Origin: Gammaproteobacteria bacterium
Lineage (GTDB): Bacteria; Pseudomonadota; Gammaproteobacteria; JAJPIJ01
DNA length: 64,000 nucleotides
NCBI GenBank assembly: GCA_022071965.1
Contig: JAJVIQ010000009.1
Coordinates: forward strand, 124,001-188,000
Reading direction: 5' to 3'
In this document: positions 8,972 through 18,524 of the stretch, one piece after another
Position numbering within the stretch: the first letter of the stretch is position 1
Layout: each line of letters opens with the position of its first letter
Notes under the pieces: model-generated
Told to the model about the DNA's origin: nothing
Databases searched by the model: none
The model's input: only the letters and a program-made list of their open reading frames with translations
Translations under genes and position numbers: made by a program

Positions 8972-9637
8972 TCAGTCCGCAGGCAGGTGTCGTGTGGAAG
9001 TGGCGAGGACCTGCTGTCGTCGCCGAATTTCGCGCAGCATGCCTTCGAGCTGTTCGCGGATCTGGCCGCGCATGAGCGCGGGTCCGATGAGCGGCGGGAT
9101 CCAGAAGGCCGGCGTGCTCTGCGCCCGGTATTCGATGCGGCAGTCCGGGCGCCCGGTCAGCCGCAGGTGGCCCGACATGGGTCGCAGATTGCCGTCCACC
9201 GCGCGGAACGTGATGGCCCGCATCGGGTCGAGCTCGATCGCGAAGACGACATCGATGCGGCGCTGGAAGAACAGCGCGTGCCATGTGCCTCGCTGCTCCA
9301 CGCGCAGGGGTTCCCCCGGCGCGCTGATGACGCGGCTCAGGCGCATGTCGGGGATGAAGTCGCTCAAATGATCGAAGTCGGTCAGCACCTGCCAGGCGAG
9401 GCGGGGAGTGGCGGTGGTGCTGGCGCAGGCCATGACCTCGTAGGTCTGGTCGGCGCGCCTGATGGCTATGCTCGCGACATCGTCGGCGCGCACAAAGCCG
9501 ATCGCGAACATGGTCGCGGCGGCAATCAGCAGGCGGCCCGCCAGGTCCGGGCCCTGGATCCGTCCAGCCACTTGCGCCTCCGGCAAGGTCGCAGCCGGCG
9601 CAATTGTACTCCCGTGCATGCGCCACGGCATCGGCAT
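8972..9637 (-). CDS. Exported START/SRPBCC-domain protein
   Basis: About 221 residues from the first possible ATG. A hydrophobic export segment (LLIAAATMFAIGFVRADD, about residues 35-52) is followed by a START-like lipid-binding fold: YEVMACASTTATPRLAWQVL and LTDFDHLSDFIPDMRLSRV are the helix and first strands typical of polyketide-cyclase/START proteins. Such proteins bind hydrophobic ligands; no ligand is known here. The long, polar N-terminus before the hydrophobic segment makes the true start doubtful, and a later Met (residue 7 or within the signal region) is possible. It heads the minus-strand cluster that continues into the peptidase and ATP-grasp genes. Confidence 0.7.
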   Translation of the reverse strand: MPMPWRMHGSTIAPAATLPEAQVAGRIQGPDLAGRLLIAAATMFAIGFVRADDVASIAIRRADQTYEVMACASTTATPRLAWQVLTDFDHLSDFIPDMRLSRVISAPGEPLRVEQRGTWHALFFQRRIDVVFAIELDPMRAITFRAVDGNLRPMSGHLRLTGRPDCRIEYRAQSTPAFWIPPLIGPALMRGQIREQLEGMLREIRRRQQVLATSTRHLPAD

Positions 9638-9692
9638 GGCGCGACCGTGCAGCGGGAGAGGCGGCCAGGGCGCGGGGCGGCAGGCGGGCGCC

Positions 9693-11219
9693 TCAGGCCG
9701 GGGCGTGCCGACGCTTCATGATGATCTGCCGCCACTCGGCCGGGCCGCTGTCATGCACCGACCGGCCCTCGACGTCGACGGCTACGGTTACCGGCATGTC
9801 CTTGATCCGGAATTCGTGGATGGCCTCCATCCCGAGGTCCTCGAAGGCCACCACACGCGCGCCGGTGATGGCCTTCGAGACCAGGTAGGCGGCGCCGCCG
9901 ACGGCCATGAGGTACACGGCGCGATGCCTCCTGATCGCCTCGATGGCGATCGCGCCGCGCTCGGACTTGCCGATCATGCCGATGAGGCCGGTCTGCGCCA
10001 GCATCATCTCGGTGAACTTGTCCATGCGGGTGGCGGTCGTCGGTCCGGCGGGCCCGACCACCTCGTCGCGCACCGGATCGACGGGGCCGACGTAATAGAT
10101 GAACCGGCCCCTGAAATCCACACCGGGCGGCAGGCCCTGTCCGCTCGCGAGCAGGTCCTGTATGCGCTTGTGCGCGGCGTCGCGCCCGGTGAGCAGGCTT
10201 CCGGACAGCAGCAGGGTCTGCCCGGGCCTCCAGGTCGCGATCTCCTCGTGCGTGATGCCATCGAGATCGATGCGCCTGGCCGCGGGGCCGGCCTCCCAGG
10301 TGATCTTCGGCCAATCCTCCAGCGACGGCGGGGCCTGCAGGGCCGGGCCGCTGCCGTCGAGCACGAAATGGGCGTGACGGGTAGCGGCACAGTTGGGGAT
10401 GATCGCGACCGGCAAGTTGGCCGCGTGCGTGGGGTAGTCCCTGATCTTCACGTCGAGCACCGTCGTGAGCCCGCCGAGGCCCTGCGCGCCGATCCCCAGC
10501 GCGTTGACCTTCTCGTGGATCTCCAGCCGCAACTCCTCGATGCGGCTGCGCGGACCGCGCGCGCGGAGCTCCAGGATGTCGATCGGGTCCATCAGCGATT
10601 CCTTGGCAAGGATCATCGCCTTTTCGGCCGTTCCCCCTATGCCGATGCCGAGCATGCCCGGCGGGCACCATCCCGCGCCCATGGTCGGCACGGTCTTCAC
10701 CACCCAGTCGACGATCGAATCCGAGGGATTGAGCATCACGAACTTGCTCTTGGCCTCGGAACCGCCGCCCTTGGCGGCGACCCGGACGTCGACGACGTCG
10801 CCGGGCACCAGTTCCATGTGCACGACCGCCGGGGTGTTGTCGCCGGTATTTCTCCGCCCGCCCGCCGGATCGGCGAGCACCGAGGCGCGAAGCCTGTTGT
10901 CCGGATCGTTGTAGGCGCGGCGCACGCCTTCGTTGACCAGCTCGGTGACGCTCCTCTCGCCCTCGAAGCGCACGTTCTGACCGATCTTCATCATTACGGT
11001 GACGATGCCGGTGTCCTGGCAGATCGGCCGGTGCCCCTCGGCACACATGCGCGAATTGACGAGGATCTGCGCCATCGCGTCCCGGGCCGCCGGGGACTCC
11101 TCCTCGAGATAGGCCCGGTGCACGGCCCTGATGAAATCCACGGGGTGGTAGTAGGAGATGAACTGCAGCGCGTCGGCGACGCTGTCGATGAGGTCGTGCT
11201 GCCTGATGAGAGTGGTCAT
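9693..11219 (-). CDS. Fumarate hydratase class I (iron-sulfur)
   Basis: Converts fumarate and water to malate in the TCA cycle using a [4Fe-4S] cluster. The 508-residue protein carries both class I domains. Three likely cluster cysteines are in MCAEGHRPICQDTG (the second Cys), GWCPPGMLG and PNCAATRHAHF; the beta domain has PPGVDFRGRFIYYVGPVDP and GPTTATRMDKF. I chose ATG 11219 (MTTLIRQHDLI) rather than the upstream possible start, since family similarity begins there and GGGATC lies just before it. It is divergent from the class II enzyme, with 230 bases between the two starts. Class I enzymes are oxygen and iron sensitive, so the pair probably serves different conditions. Confidence 0.93.
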   Translation of the reverse strand: MTTLIRQHDLIDSVADALQFISYYHPVDFIRAVHRAYLEEESPAARDAMAQILVNSRMCAEGHRPICQDTGIVTVMMKIGQNVRFEGERSVTELVNEGVRRAYNDPDNRLRASVLADPAGGRRNTGDNTPAVVHMELVPGDVVDVRVAAKGGGSEAKSKFVMLNPSDSIVDWVVKTVPTMGAGWCPPGMLGIGIGGTAEKAMILAKESLMDPIDILELRARGPRSRIEELRLEIHEKVNALGIGAQGLGGLTTVLDVKIRDYPTHAANLPVAIIPNCAATRHAHFVLDGSGPALQAPPSLEDWPKITWEAGPAARRIDLDGITHEEIATWRPGQTLLLSGSLLTGRDAAHKRIQDLLASGQGLPPGVDFRGRFIYYVGPVDPVRDEVVGPAGPTTATRMDKFTEMMLAQTGLIGMIGKSERGAIAIEAIRRHRAVYLMAVGGAAYLVSKAITGARVVAFEDLGMEAIHEFRIKDMPVTVAVDVEGRSVHDSGPAEWRQIIMKRRHAPA

Positions 11220-11449
11220 GCGCTGATCCCGGGCTGGCAGGAACTGTGATTCGGGTTGAAACGGGCGCGGCATTCTACCCGATTTGGCCCGGATCCCGTC
11301 CCGTGCGGTCCGCTGGCCGGGGCGTGGGCATGGGCCCCGGCCTCAGGGGGACGGCGAGCCATCCGCGGTCGGTGCCACCTATACTCGATGCAAGGGGCGG
11401 ACGGCGCGATGCCGTGACATGCCCGGGACTGGCAACGGCGAGGTGGACG

Positions 11450-12844
11450 ATGCAGAAGGACAACGACCGCACGGCGCACGACAGCATAGGGGACGTGAGC
11501 GTTCCGGCAGGGGTGTTCTACGGCGCCCAGACGCAGCGCGCCCTGCAGAATTTCCCGGTGAGCGGTCTGCGCATGCCGCGTGCGTTCATCGAGGCGCTGG
11601 GCATGGTCAAGGCCGCCGCGGCCATGGCCAACGGCGAGCTCGGGCTGCTGGAGCGCGACGTCGCCGACGCCATCGGCATCGCCGCCATGCAGCTCTCCAC
11701 CGGGCTCTACGACGAGCACATGCCCGTCGATGTCTTCCAGACCGGCTCGGGCACCAGTACGAACATGAACGCGAACGAGGTCATCGCCTGGCTCGCCAGC
11801 CAGCGCCTCGGCCGCCCGGTGCATCCCAACGATCACGTCAATCTCTGCCAGAGCAGCAACGACGTGATCCCGACCTGCATACAGGTGAGCGGCGGCACCC
11901 AGGTGATCCGCGACCTCATCCCGGCGCTGCGACATCTGGCCGATCGCATCGACCGCCGCAGGACCGAGTTCCATGACGTGACCAAGACCGGGCGCACCCA
12001 TCTGATGGATGCAATGCCGATCACGCTCGGCCAGGAGCTCTCGGCGTGGGCGGCCCAGGTTCGACTCGGCGGCGAGCGGTTGCAGGCGGTGCTCGAGCGG
12101 CTCTGCGCACTGCCGATCGGGGGCACCGCGGTGGGCACCGGGATCAACAGCCATCCGGAGTTCGGGGCGCGCGTGGTGAGCGCGCTGAGCGCGATGTCCG
12201 GCATCGGCTTCACGCAGAAGGACAACCTTTTCGAGGGTCTGAGCGCCCAGGACACATCTGTCGAGCTGAGCGGGCAGCTGAAGACGATCGCCGTCAGCCT
12301 GATGAAGATGTGCAACGATCTGCGCTGGATGAACAGCGGCCCGCTGGCCGGGCTCGGCGAGATCTCTCTTCCCGAGCTTCAGCCGGGGAGCAGCATCATG
12401 CCCGGCAAGGTCAACCCGGTCATACCGGAGGCGGTGTGCATGGTCTGCGCGCAGGTCATCGGTAACGATGCGACCGTCACCGTTGCCGGCCAGTCCGGGA
12501 ATTTCCAGCTCAACGTCATGTTGCCGGTGATCGCCTACAACCTCTCGCAGAGCATCGAGATCCTCGCCAACGCCGCGCGGCTGCTCGCGGACAGGGCGAT
12601 CGCCGGGTTCACGGTGAACCGGGCGCGGATCGGCGCCACGCTGGAACGCAATCCAATGCTGGTGACCGCTTTGAACACCGCGATCGGCTACGAGCAGGGG
12701 GCGAGGATCGCCAAGGCGGCGTACGCGGAGAACCGATCGATCATGGAGGTGGCGCTGCGAATGACGGATCTGTCCGAGCAGGAGCTCAGGCGCATGCTCG
12801 ATCCGGACGCCCTGACCCGGGGCGGGATACCGGCGCGCCGCTGA
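11450..12844 (+). CDS. fumC: Fumarate hydratase class II
   Basis: The iron-independent tetrameric fumarase of the aspartase/fumarase superfamily, 464 residues. The superfamily signature GSSIMPGKVNP sits at about residue 313; FQTGSGTSTNMNANEV and CQSSNDVIPT are the conserved substrate loops, and KTGRTHLMDAMP carries the catalytic His region. The start is ATG 11450 with GAGGTGG before it; the open frame extends upstream but without similarity. It is transcribed away from the class I gene, and ends convergent to fimV over a 47-base gap. Catalyses the same reaction as the class I enzyme but tolerates oxygen and iron limitation (known for the family). Confidence 0.95.
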   Translation: MQKDNDRTAHDSIGDVSVPAGVFYGAQTQRALQNFPVSGLRMPRAFIEALGMVKAAAAMANGELGLLERDVADAIGIAAMQLSTGLYDEHMPVDVFQTGSGTSTNMNANEVIAWLASQRLGRPVHPNDHVNLCQSSNDVIPTCIQVSGGTQVIRDLIPALRHLADRIDRRRTEFHDVTKTGRTHLMDAMPITLGQELSAWAAQVRLGGERLQAVLERLCALPIGGTAVGTGINSHPEFGARVVSALSAMSGIGFTQKDNLFEGLSAQDTSVELSGQLKTIAVSLMKMCNDLRWMNSGPLAGLGEISLPELQPGSSIMPGKVNPVIPEAVCMVCAQVIGNDATVTVAGQSGNFQLNVMLPVIAYNLSQSIEILANAARLLADRAIAGFTVNRARIGATLERNPMLVTALNTAIGYEQGARIAKAAYAENRSIMEVALRMTDLSEQELRRMLDPDALTRGGIPARR

Positions 12845-12863
12845 CGGTGCGGCCGGGCGCATT

Positions 12864-12879
12864 GCCGGCGGCCGCCGGC
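12864..12879. terminator. Palindrome between the convergent fumC and fimV genes
   Basis: A perfect 16-base GC palindrome (GCCGGCGGCCGCCGGC) lies in the short gap between two converging genes. No T-tract follows on either strand, so it is at best a weak or bidirectional stop signal. Confidence 0.3.
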
Positions 12880-12891
12880 GACGGAGCGTCC

Positions 12892-15123
12892 TCAGGCGCG
12901 GGTGCGCACGTCCCCGAGGTCCTCGGGGGCTATCTCCACCGTGGCGACGAACTCGAACAGCGGATGCGTCGGGGCGATCGTCTCGCCCAATCGGGCGATC
13001 TTCGCCCAGTGCTCACTGTTCCGGAACTGCTCGTCCTGGCCGAGTCGCGTGGCCAGCTCCACGAACCTGTCGGCCGCGCCGGCGGCCGCGTGCACCTCGG
13101 CGAGCTTGACCAGCAGCGCCGGCTCGTCCGGATGGTCCGCCAGCGGACCCACCAGCAACCGCTCGGCGTCCTCGTACTGCAGGTAGGCAATCTGCAGGTC
13201 CACCTCCTTCAGGATCGGCTCCACGCGGGAGGAGTCCATCCGCAGCGGCACCACGGTGGCGGTGGCCGGCGCTGGTGGGCCCGCCGGCGATGGCGTCTCC
13301 GACTCTGCGGACGGGACCGAGGTCAGCGCGACTGTCGCCTCCTCATCCACCCCCAGGCCCCAGGCCGGCACCGAATCCTCGTTCCAGATCCCGGAGGCGT
13401 TCTGATCCGAGGTGGGATCGATGACGATGTGCGACGCCGCCGGAAGGTTCGTTGCGGCATCCTCCGGGGCGAGGTCTACGATCGGCGCGCCCATGATCTC
13501 CGACGCCGCAGTCCCGGTCTCGGTCGCGGGCTTGTTGACCTTCTGGGCGACCTCCTCGCGCAGGCGGGCATCCTCGCGCTCGCGAGCAGCCCAGTCCTCG
13601 TGGCGGACGTCGCTGGACGCGCGTCGGCTGCGCATCACGGTGGAGGCGCCGGCCAGGCCCGCGATCAACAGCGTCCCGAGGCCCCACCACCAGCCGTTGC
13701 GGGTCGGCGCCGGCTGTTCATCCGCTTGCGCGTGGACGGCGCCGGGGTGCGCGGGGGCGCTCTGCTGCGGCGCGGGGACTGCGGGTGCCGCGGCGCGCGG
13801 GAGCTCCGGCCCGCTCACGGCTGGCGTCGCGGCGGATGTGATGATCGGCAGCGTCAGCGGCGGTTGCGCTTCGGCGGTGGGCGCGGCCGGCGCGCTCGAT
13901 GACTGTGCGTCGAGCCGCTGCTGCAGTTCCCCGAGTGTGCCCTGCAGGGCGAGGATCCGGGCCTCGCGTTCGTCGGCCAGCCTCTGCAACTCCTCGATGC
14001 GGGCGGACAGACTGTCGAGCTGCGCGGTCATCGCCGCCACGGCGTCCGCCGCGACCTCCGATCGAGGGCCGACTGCGGCCATGGCGGCCTCCACCGCCGG
14101 AGCGGCGGTCGCCGGGGCGTCGGACGATGCTGCCGCGACAGCGCTCGCCGCCGGCGAGGCCCCCGTTGCGGCCGGCGCATCGGCATTCGCGGCGGGTGCA
14201 ACGTGCGCGCCGGATGCGGCGTCGCCCGTCGATACCTCCGGTGCCGGCGCCGCATCGTCAGCGGTGGCCTGGGGCCGCGGCGGCTCCGTGACCGCGGTCT
14301 CGACCGCCGGCGTCGCCGTGGCGGCGCCGAGATCCGGGATGTGCAGCGAGACACCGACGCGCAGGCGATCCATGTTGTGGTTGACGAAGGCGTCGGGATT
14401 GGCCTCGAGCAGTCGCGTCATCACTTCCTGCATGCTCGAGTCGCGATTCGGCCTCACCCGCCGGGCGATCGCCCAGAGGGTCTCGTTCGGCATCACGGGG
14501 CCGTAGGTATCGCCGTGCAGCGCGCCCGTCTTGCGCGCGCGCGACCGCCGCTCGGTGGCTGCGGAGGACGTGACGGCGGCGGGGGCCCCGGCCCGCTGCG
14601 GGCGCTCGCGCTTCGCGCCGGCCGGCGCGGAGAGCGCAGTGATGCTCTGCTCCATCGCGTCGAAGTCGATCGATTGCGCGACCGTGCCGGGCGCGATCGC
14701 GGCGGCCGTGGACCCGGGGGCGACCGGCGGGTCGAGCAGCACGGTGTACTCGCGTCGCGTGTGCGCGTTGGGCAGCACGATCTCGACGTAGAAGGTGACC
14801 ACGGGTTCCCGGATGTTCTCGGTACTGCGGATCTGAAGCTGGTACTGCCCGCCGCCCCGGGCGACGAATCGGCCGGACAGTTTGGCGACGATGGTGCTGT
14901 TGGTCGAGCCGACCGCGATATCGTCCACCGGCCGGAAGAACACGCGGGCCTCGTCGATCTCGCCGGGGCCGAGTTCGATCATCTGCACCTCGGCGCGCAG
15001 CGGCTGATTCAGTTTCGAACGTACCGCGATCTCCCCCAAGCCGATCGCATGGGCATTGAGCGATGCCACCGCGGCGAGTATCGCCACGTGCAGCCGGTTC
15101 TTCCTGTGCCTGGCCATGGTCAT
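12892..15123 (-). CDS. fimV: FimV-like polar-organisation / pilus assembly protein
   Basis: A 743-residue inner-membrane hub protein of the FimV/HubP type, known to organise type IV pili, flagella or chemotaxis at the pole. A signal sequence (HVAILAAVASLNAHAIG) is followed by the FimV N-terminal domain (LGEIAVRSKLNQPLRAEVQ), a LysM peptidoglycan-binding domain (YGPVMPNETLWAIARRVRP), a long Ala/Pro-rich acidic linker with a coiled-coil stretch (LDSLSARIEELQRLADER), a transmembrane helix (WWWGLGTLLIAGLAGAST) and a cytoplasmic tail ending in the FimV C-terminal TPR-like helix (LKEVDLQIAYLQYEDAERLL). The start at 15123 gives MTMARHRK directly before the signal peptide. Confidence 0.9.
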   Translation of the reverse strand: MTMARHRKNRLHVAILAAVASLNAHAIGLGEIAVRSKLNQPLRAEVQMIELGPGEIDEARVFFRPVDDIAVGSTNSTIVAKLSGRFVARGGGQYQLQIRSTENIREPVVTFYVEIVLPNAHTRREYTVLLDPPVAPGSTAAAIAPGTVAQSIDFDAMEQSITALSAPAGAKRERPQRAGAPAAVTSSAATERRSRARKTGALHGDTYGPVMPNETLWAIARRVRPNRDSSMQEVMTRLLEANPDAFVNHNMDRLRVGVSLHIPDLGAATATPAVETAVTEPPRPQATADDAAPAPEVSTGDAASGAHVAPAANADAPAATGASPAASAVAAASSDAPATAAPAVEAAMAAVGPRSEVAADAVAAMTAQLDSLSARIEELQRLADEREARILALQGTLGELQQRLDAQSSSAPAAPTAEAQPPLTLPIITSAATPAVSGPELPRAAAPAVPAPQQSAPAHPGAVHAQADEQPAPTRNGWWWGLGTLLIAGLAGASTVMRSRRASSDVRHEDWAAREREDARLREEVAQKVNKPATETGTAASEIMGAPIVDLAPEDAATNLPAASHIVIDPTSDQNASGIWNEDSVPAWGLGVDEEATVALTSVPSAESETPSPAGPPAPATATVVPLRMDSSRVEPILKEVDLQIAYLQYEDAERLLVGPLADHPDEPALLVKLAEVHAAAGAADRFVELATRLGQDEQFRNSEHWAKIARLGETIAPTHPLFEFVATVEIAPEDLGDVRTRA

Positions 15124-15406
15124 GAGTTCTCGCGCCTCGTTGACCCGCCGCCACGTCGCTGACCCCGCGTCAGCGATCCGGGTTGGGGGTCTTTGCCTGC
15201 AACGCGCAAGCAGGATGCGTGCCGAAGCGCGGGCCAGATCGCGGCCCGGTGACATCCCTCATGCGAAACAACCGGGTAAGCGCGGTCGGGCGGCGTGGAC
15301 CCGGATCCGGGTAAAGGTGTGCCCGCCTCGTCAGCGGGTTGACGCGCGGCGGGCGGCGGCAGGGCCACGGCGCGACGGAGGCGCTGGTCTCCGGCGCCGT
15401 GGGCGG

Positions 15407-17167
15407 CTATGCAGGCTGGATCGCGGTGCTCTCGAAGCGCCCGCCGTCGGCGCCCGGGATGAGCTCCAGGCGGCGGCGGTGATGCGCGGCCACATGTGCC
15501 CGGTGAGCGATGCTGATGAGTGTGGTGTCCGGCAGCCGCTCGCGCAGCAACTGGTAGAGATAGGCCTCCATGTCCTGATCCAGCGCGGCAGTGGCCTCGT
15601 CGAGGAACAGCCAGTCCGGCCGGTTGAGCAGCGCCCGCGCAATCGCCAGTCGCTGCTGCTCGCCCGGGGACAGGCGCATGGCCCAGTTGTCGGTGTCGTT
15701 CAGGCGCGTGGTCAACTCCTCGAGGCGGCACGCCTTCAGCATCTCCACGATCTCCCCGTCGCCGTAGCGTCCGCCCTCGGAGGGATACGCCACCACCTCG
15801 CGCAGCGTACCGAGCGGAAGGTAGGGTCTCTGCGGCAGGAACATGATCTTTCCCTCACCGGGCGTCTCCACCACGCCGCTGCCGAATGGCCAGATCCCCG
15901 ACAGCGCCCGGAACAGGGTGCTCTTGCCGCTGCCCGAGGGGCCGGTCACCAGCGTGTGCTCGCCCGGGGAGAAGGTCGTGTGGATGCCTCGCAACAATAC
16001 CCGGCCGTCCGGGGTGACGAGATGCAGGTCGCGCGCGGCGATGCCGGCAGCGTCGTTCGGGGAGATCCGGATGCCGCCGGCAGTCCGCCCTTCCTGACCC
16101 GCCTTCGTGATCGCCAGGTGGAAGCTGATCAACCGATCGCAGGTCGCCTTGTATTCCGCCAGCGAGGCGTAGGAGTCGACGAACCAGCTCAACGCGTCCT
16201 GGACCCGGCCGAAGGCGGAATTTATCTGCATCAGGTCGCCCAGCTGTATCGCACCGGAAAAGTAGCGCGGCGAGGCGACCACCAGGGGAAACACCGTGGC
16301 GAGCTGGCTGTAGGTCGAGGAGTAGCCGAGCAGCTGCAGGCGCGATCGGATCAGCGCCGCCCAGTTCAGCGAGATCTGCCTGAAGCGACCGGAGAGGTTC
16401 TTGCGCTCGTCCTCGTGGCCGCCGTACAACGCGATGCCCTCGGCGTTCTCGCGCATGCGCACCAGCGCGAAGCGCAGATCGGCCTCGTATTTCTGCTGAT
16501 AGAAATTCAGCCCGATGAGCGGCCGGCCGATCTTGTGCGCGAGCCAGCTGCCGACGAGCGCGTAGATCACCGCCACCCACACCATGTAGCCGGGGATCGT
16601 GACGGCATGGCCGCCGATGGTGAGGTTCAGCGGGCCCGAGAGGGTCCACAGGATGAAGATGAAGGAGAGCAGGCTGACCACCGATCGCATCAGGTCCAGG
16701 CCGAGGGTGAGCGTGCTGGTGGTGAAGATCTTCAGGTCCTCCTGCATGCGCTGATCGGGGTTGTCGGTGCCGTAGTTCTTCAGCTCCAGCCGGTAGAACA
16801 CGTTGTCGCGCAGCCACTCGCCGAAGTAGACGTTGGTTATCCAGCGCCGCCAGCGGATCTGCAGTGCCATGTTGACCGCGAGCTGCACCATGGCGATGAG
16901 GATGTAGGTCATCGCGAGCGCGAGAAAGAGGACCAGCTGATGCTTGAATTCGGGGAAGTCGCGGTTCTGTATCGAGTTGTAGAACGCGTTGTACCACTTG
17001 TTGAGCAGCACGGTCATGTAGACCATGCCGAGATTGAGCGCGATGACGGCGGCCAGCATGCCGCCGGCGACCCATCTCTCCTCGGACCTCCAGTACGGTT
17101 TCGTCAGCGCCCAGACCTGCTTCATGAAGGCACGCGACGTGATGCTCAGACGTGTATCCTCGGACAT
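15407..17167 (-). CDS. ABC transporter, fused permease and ATPase (YddA/SbmA-related type)
   Basis: A 586-residue half transporter: an N-terminal membrane domain of about six helices (residues 30-300) of the SbmA/BacA_like class, then a nucleotide-binding domain with Walker A GPSGSGKST, signature LSPGEQQRLAIARAL, Walker B WLFLDEATAALD and the switch His in ISIAHR. NKWYNAFYNSIQNRD near the N-terminus is typical of this class. It should homodimerise. E. coli YddA and related ABCD-type proteins move peptides or cobalamin-like compounds; the substrate here is unknown. About 280 bases lie between it and the fimV start on the same strand, and about 180 between it and mnmA upstream. Confidence 0.9.
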   Translation of the reverse strand: MSEDTRLSITSRAFMKQVWALTKPYWRSEERWVAGGMLAAVIALNLGMVYMTVLLNKWYNAFYNSIQNRDFPEFKHQLVLFLALAMTYILIAMVQLAVNMALQIRWRRWITNVYFGEWLRDNVFYRLELKNYGTDNPDQRMQEDLKIFTTSTLTLGLDLMRSVVSLLSFIFILWTLSGPLNLTIGGHAVTIPGYMVWVAVIYALVGSWLAHKIGRPLIGLNFYQQKYEADLRFALVRMRENAEGIALYGGHEDERKNLSGRFRQISLNWAALIRSRLQLLGYSSTYSQLATVFPLVVASPRYFSGAIQLGDLMQINSAFGRVQDALSWFVDSYASLAEYKATCDRLISFHLAITKAGQEGRTAGGIRISPNDAAGIAARDLHLVTPDGRVLLRGIHTTFSPGEHTLVTGPSGSGKSTLFRALSGIWPFGSGVVETPGEGKIMFLPQRPYLPLGTLREVVAYPSEGGRYGDGEIVEMLKACRLEELTTRLNDTDNWAMRLSPGEQQRLAIARALLNRPDWLFLDEATAALDQDMEAYLYQLLRERLPDTTLISIAHRAHVAAHHRRRLELIPGADGGRFESTAIQPA

Positions 17168-17346
17168 GCTCTGTTCCTGTCAGCTGCGCAAAGGCTCGGG
17201 GACAGCGGGTGCTGTCCTCGCCGTTGGCGTCAGGGGATGCCGCCGGAACGGCCTGCGCGCCGGCACGGACGAAGGCGACGCCGGGCTCGCCCCGGCGTGG
17301 CCGCCACGAATTGCAGGCCCGCGGCACCGCGGCGGGGGCGCCACGA

Positions 17347-18477
17347 TCAGCGCTCGGTGGCGGTGATGATGCCGCCGCCCAGGCAGGTCTCGCCTTCGTA
17401 GAAGACCACGGACTGGCCCGGCGTCACCGCCCGCTGCGGTGCCTTGAATTCGACTTCGCAGTCGCCGCCGCCCGTGACTATGACCGCGCAATCCTGATCT
17501 GGTTGCCGGTAGCGGGTCTTCGCCGCGCACTCGAAACGCGCGCCGGGGGCGGCCCCTGCGACCCAGCTCAGGTTCGAGGCGACGAGGCGCCGGCTGCGCA
17601 GCAGGGGATGGTCGTGGCCCTGCGCGACGACGAGGGTGTTGGCCGCGACGTCCTTGGCCACGACGTACCAGGGCTTCTCGGACGCCCCTTTCACGCCTCC
17701 CACGCCCAGGCCCTCGCGCTGCCCGAGCGTGTAGTACATTGCCCCGGCGTGCTCGCCGAGGGTGTGTCCGTCCACCGTCTTGATCGGCCCGGGGCGTGCC
17801 GGCAGGTAGCGGCGCAGGAAATCGCGGAACGGCCGCTCGCCGATGAAACAGATCCCGGTGGAGTCGCGCTTGGCGTGCACGCCCAGTCCGGCCTGCCTGG
17901 CGAGGCGACGCACCTCGCTCTTGTCGAGCTCCCCGATCGGAAAGAGGGTGCGGGCGAGTTGCGCCTGCGTCAGCCGGTGAAGGAAGTAGGTCTGGTCCTT
18001 GCCGGCATCCCGGCCCTTGAGCAGCTCATAGCGGCCGCCGCGGTAGCGGGCGCGGGCATGGTGGCCGGTGGCGATGAGGTCGGCACCCCATTCCAGCGCC
18101 TTGTCCAGGAAGGCGCGGAACTTGATCTCCGCGTTGCAGAGCACATCGGGATTGGGCGTGCGGCCGGCCTGGTACTCGCGCAGGAACTCCGCGAACACCC
18201 GCTCACGATACTCGGCGGCGAAGTTGACCTGCTCGATGTCGATGCCGATGACGTCGGCCGTCGCGACGGCGTCGACGAGGTCCGCGCGCGAGGCGCAGTA
18301 CTCCTCCGTGTCGTCGTCCTCCCAGTTCTTCATGAACAGACCGCGCACCGCGTAGCCCCGCTGCTTGAGCAGCAGCGCGGTGACAGCCGAGTCCACGCCG
18401 CCGGACATGCCGACGGCGACGCGCGACGGTGCCTCCGGGGCCCGGTGCGGCGGAGCGGACATCACCTGTTCATTCAT
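17347..18477 (-). CDS. mnmA: tRNA-specific 2-thiouridylase MnmA
   Basis: Thiolates U34 of tRNA-Lys, -Glu and -Gln in the cytoplasm, taking sulfur from the Tus relay. The 376-residue protein has the PP-loop [10 protein letters not shown] for ATP, the catalytic Cys of [12 protein letters not shown] and the second Cys of [12 protein letters not shown], with the disulfide-forming pair of the family intact. The start is MNEQV at 18477; MSAPP at 18462 is an alternative. In E. coli nudJ is the direct upstream neighbour, but here a 14-kb CRISPR-bearing segment lies between, and the WYL gene starts 47 bases away on the other strand, so the native promoter has probably been replaced (inference). Confidence 0.95.
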   Translation of the reverse strand: MNEQVMSAPPHRAPEAPSRVAVGMSGGVDSAVTALLLKQRGYAVRGLFMKNWEDDDTEEYCASRADLVDAVATADVIGIDIEQVNFAAEYRERVFAEFLREYQAGRTPNPDVLCNAEIKFRAFLDKALEWGADLIATGHHARARYRGGRYELLKGRDAGKDQTYFLHRLTQAQLARTLFPIGELDKSEVRRLARQAGLGVHAKRDSTGICFIGERPFRDFLRRYLPARPGPIKTVDGHTLGEHAGAMYYTLGQREGLGVGGVKGASEKPWYVVAKDVAANTLVVAQGHDHPLLRSRRLVASNLSWVAGAAPGARFECAAKTRYRQPDQDCAVIVTGGGDCEVEFKAPQRAVTPGQSVVFYEGETCLGGGIITATER

Positions 18478-18524
18478 GATTTTCGGACTACACTCGAGCA
18501 AAAAGAGCAATCACGCAGCCGTCG

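Noticed and set aside
15124-15406. A riboswitch or small RNA between fimV and the ABC transporter
   Set aside because: I looked for c-di-GMP riboswitch and similar motifs and found no convincing match.
15056-17401. A 781-codon open frame opposite the ABC transporter and fimV
   Set aside because: It crosses two well-supported genes on the other strand and contains no recognisable protein segment.
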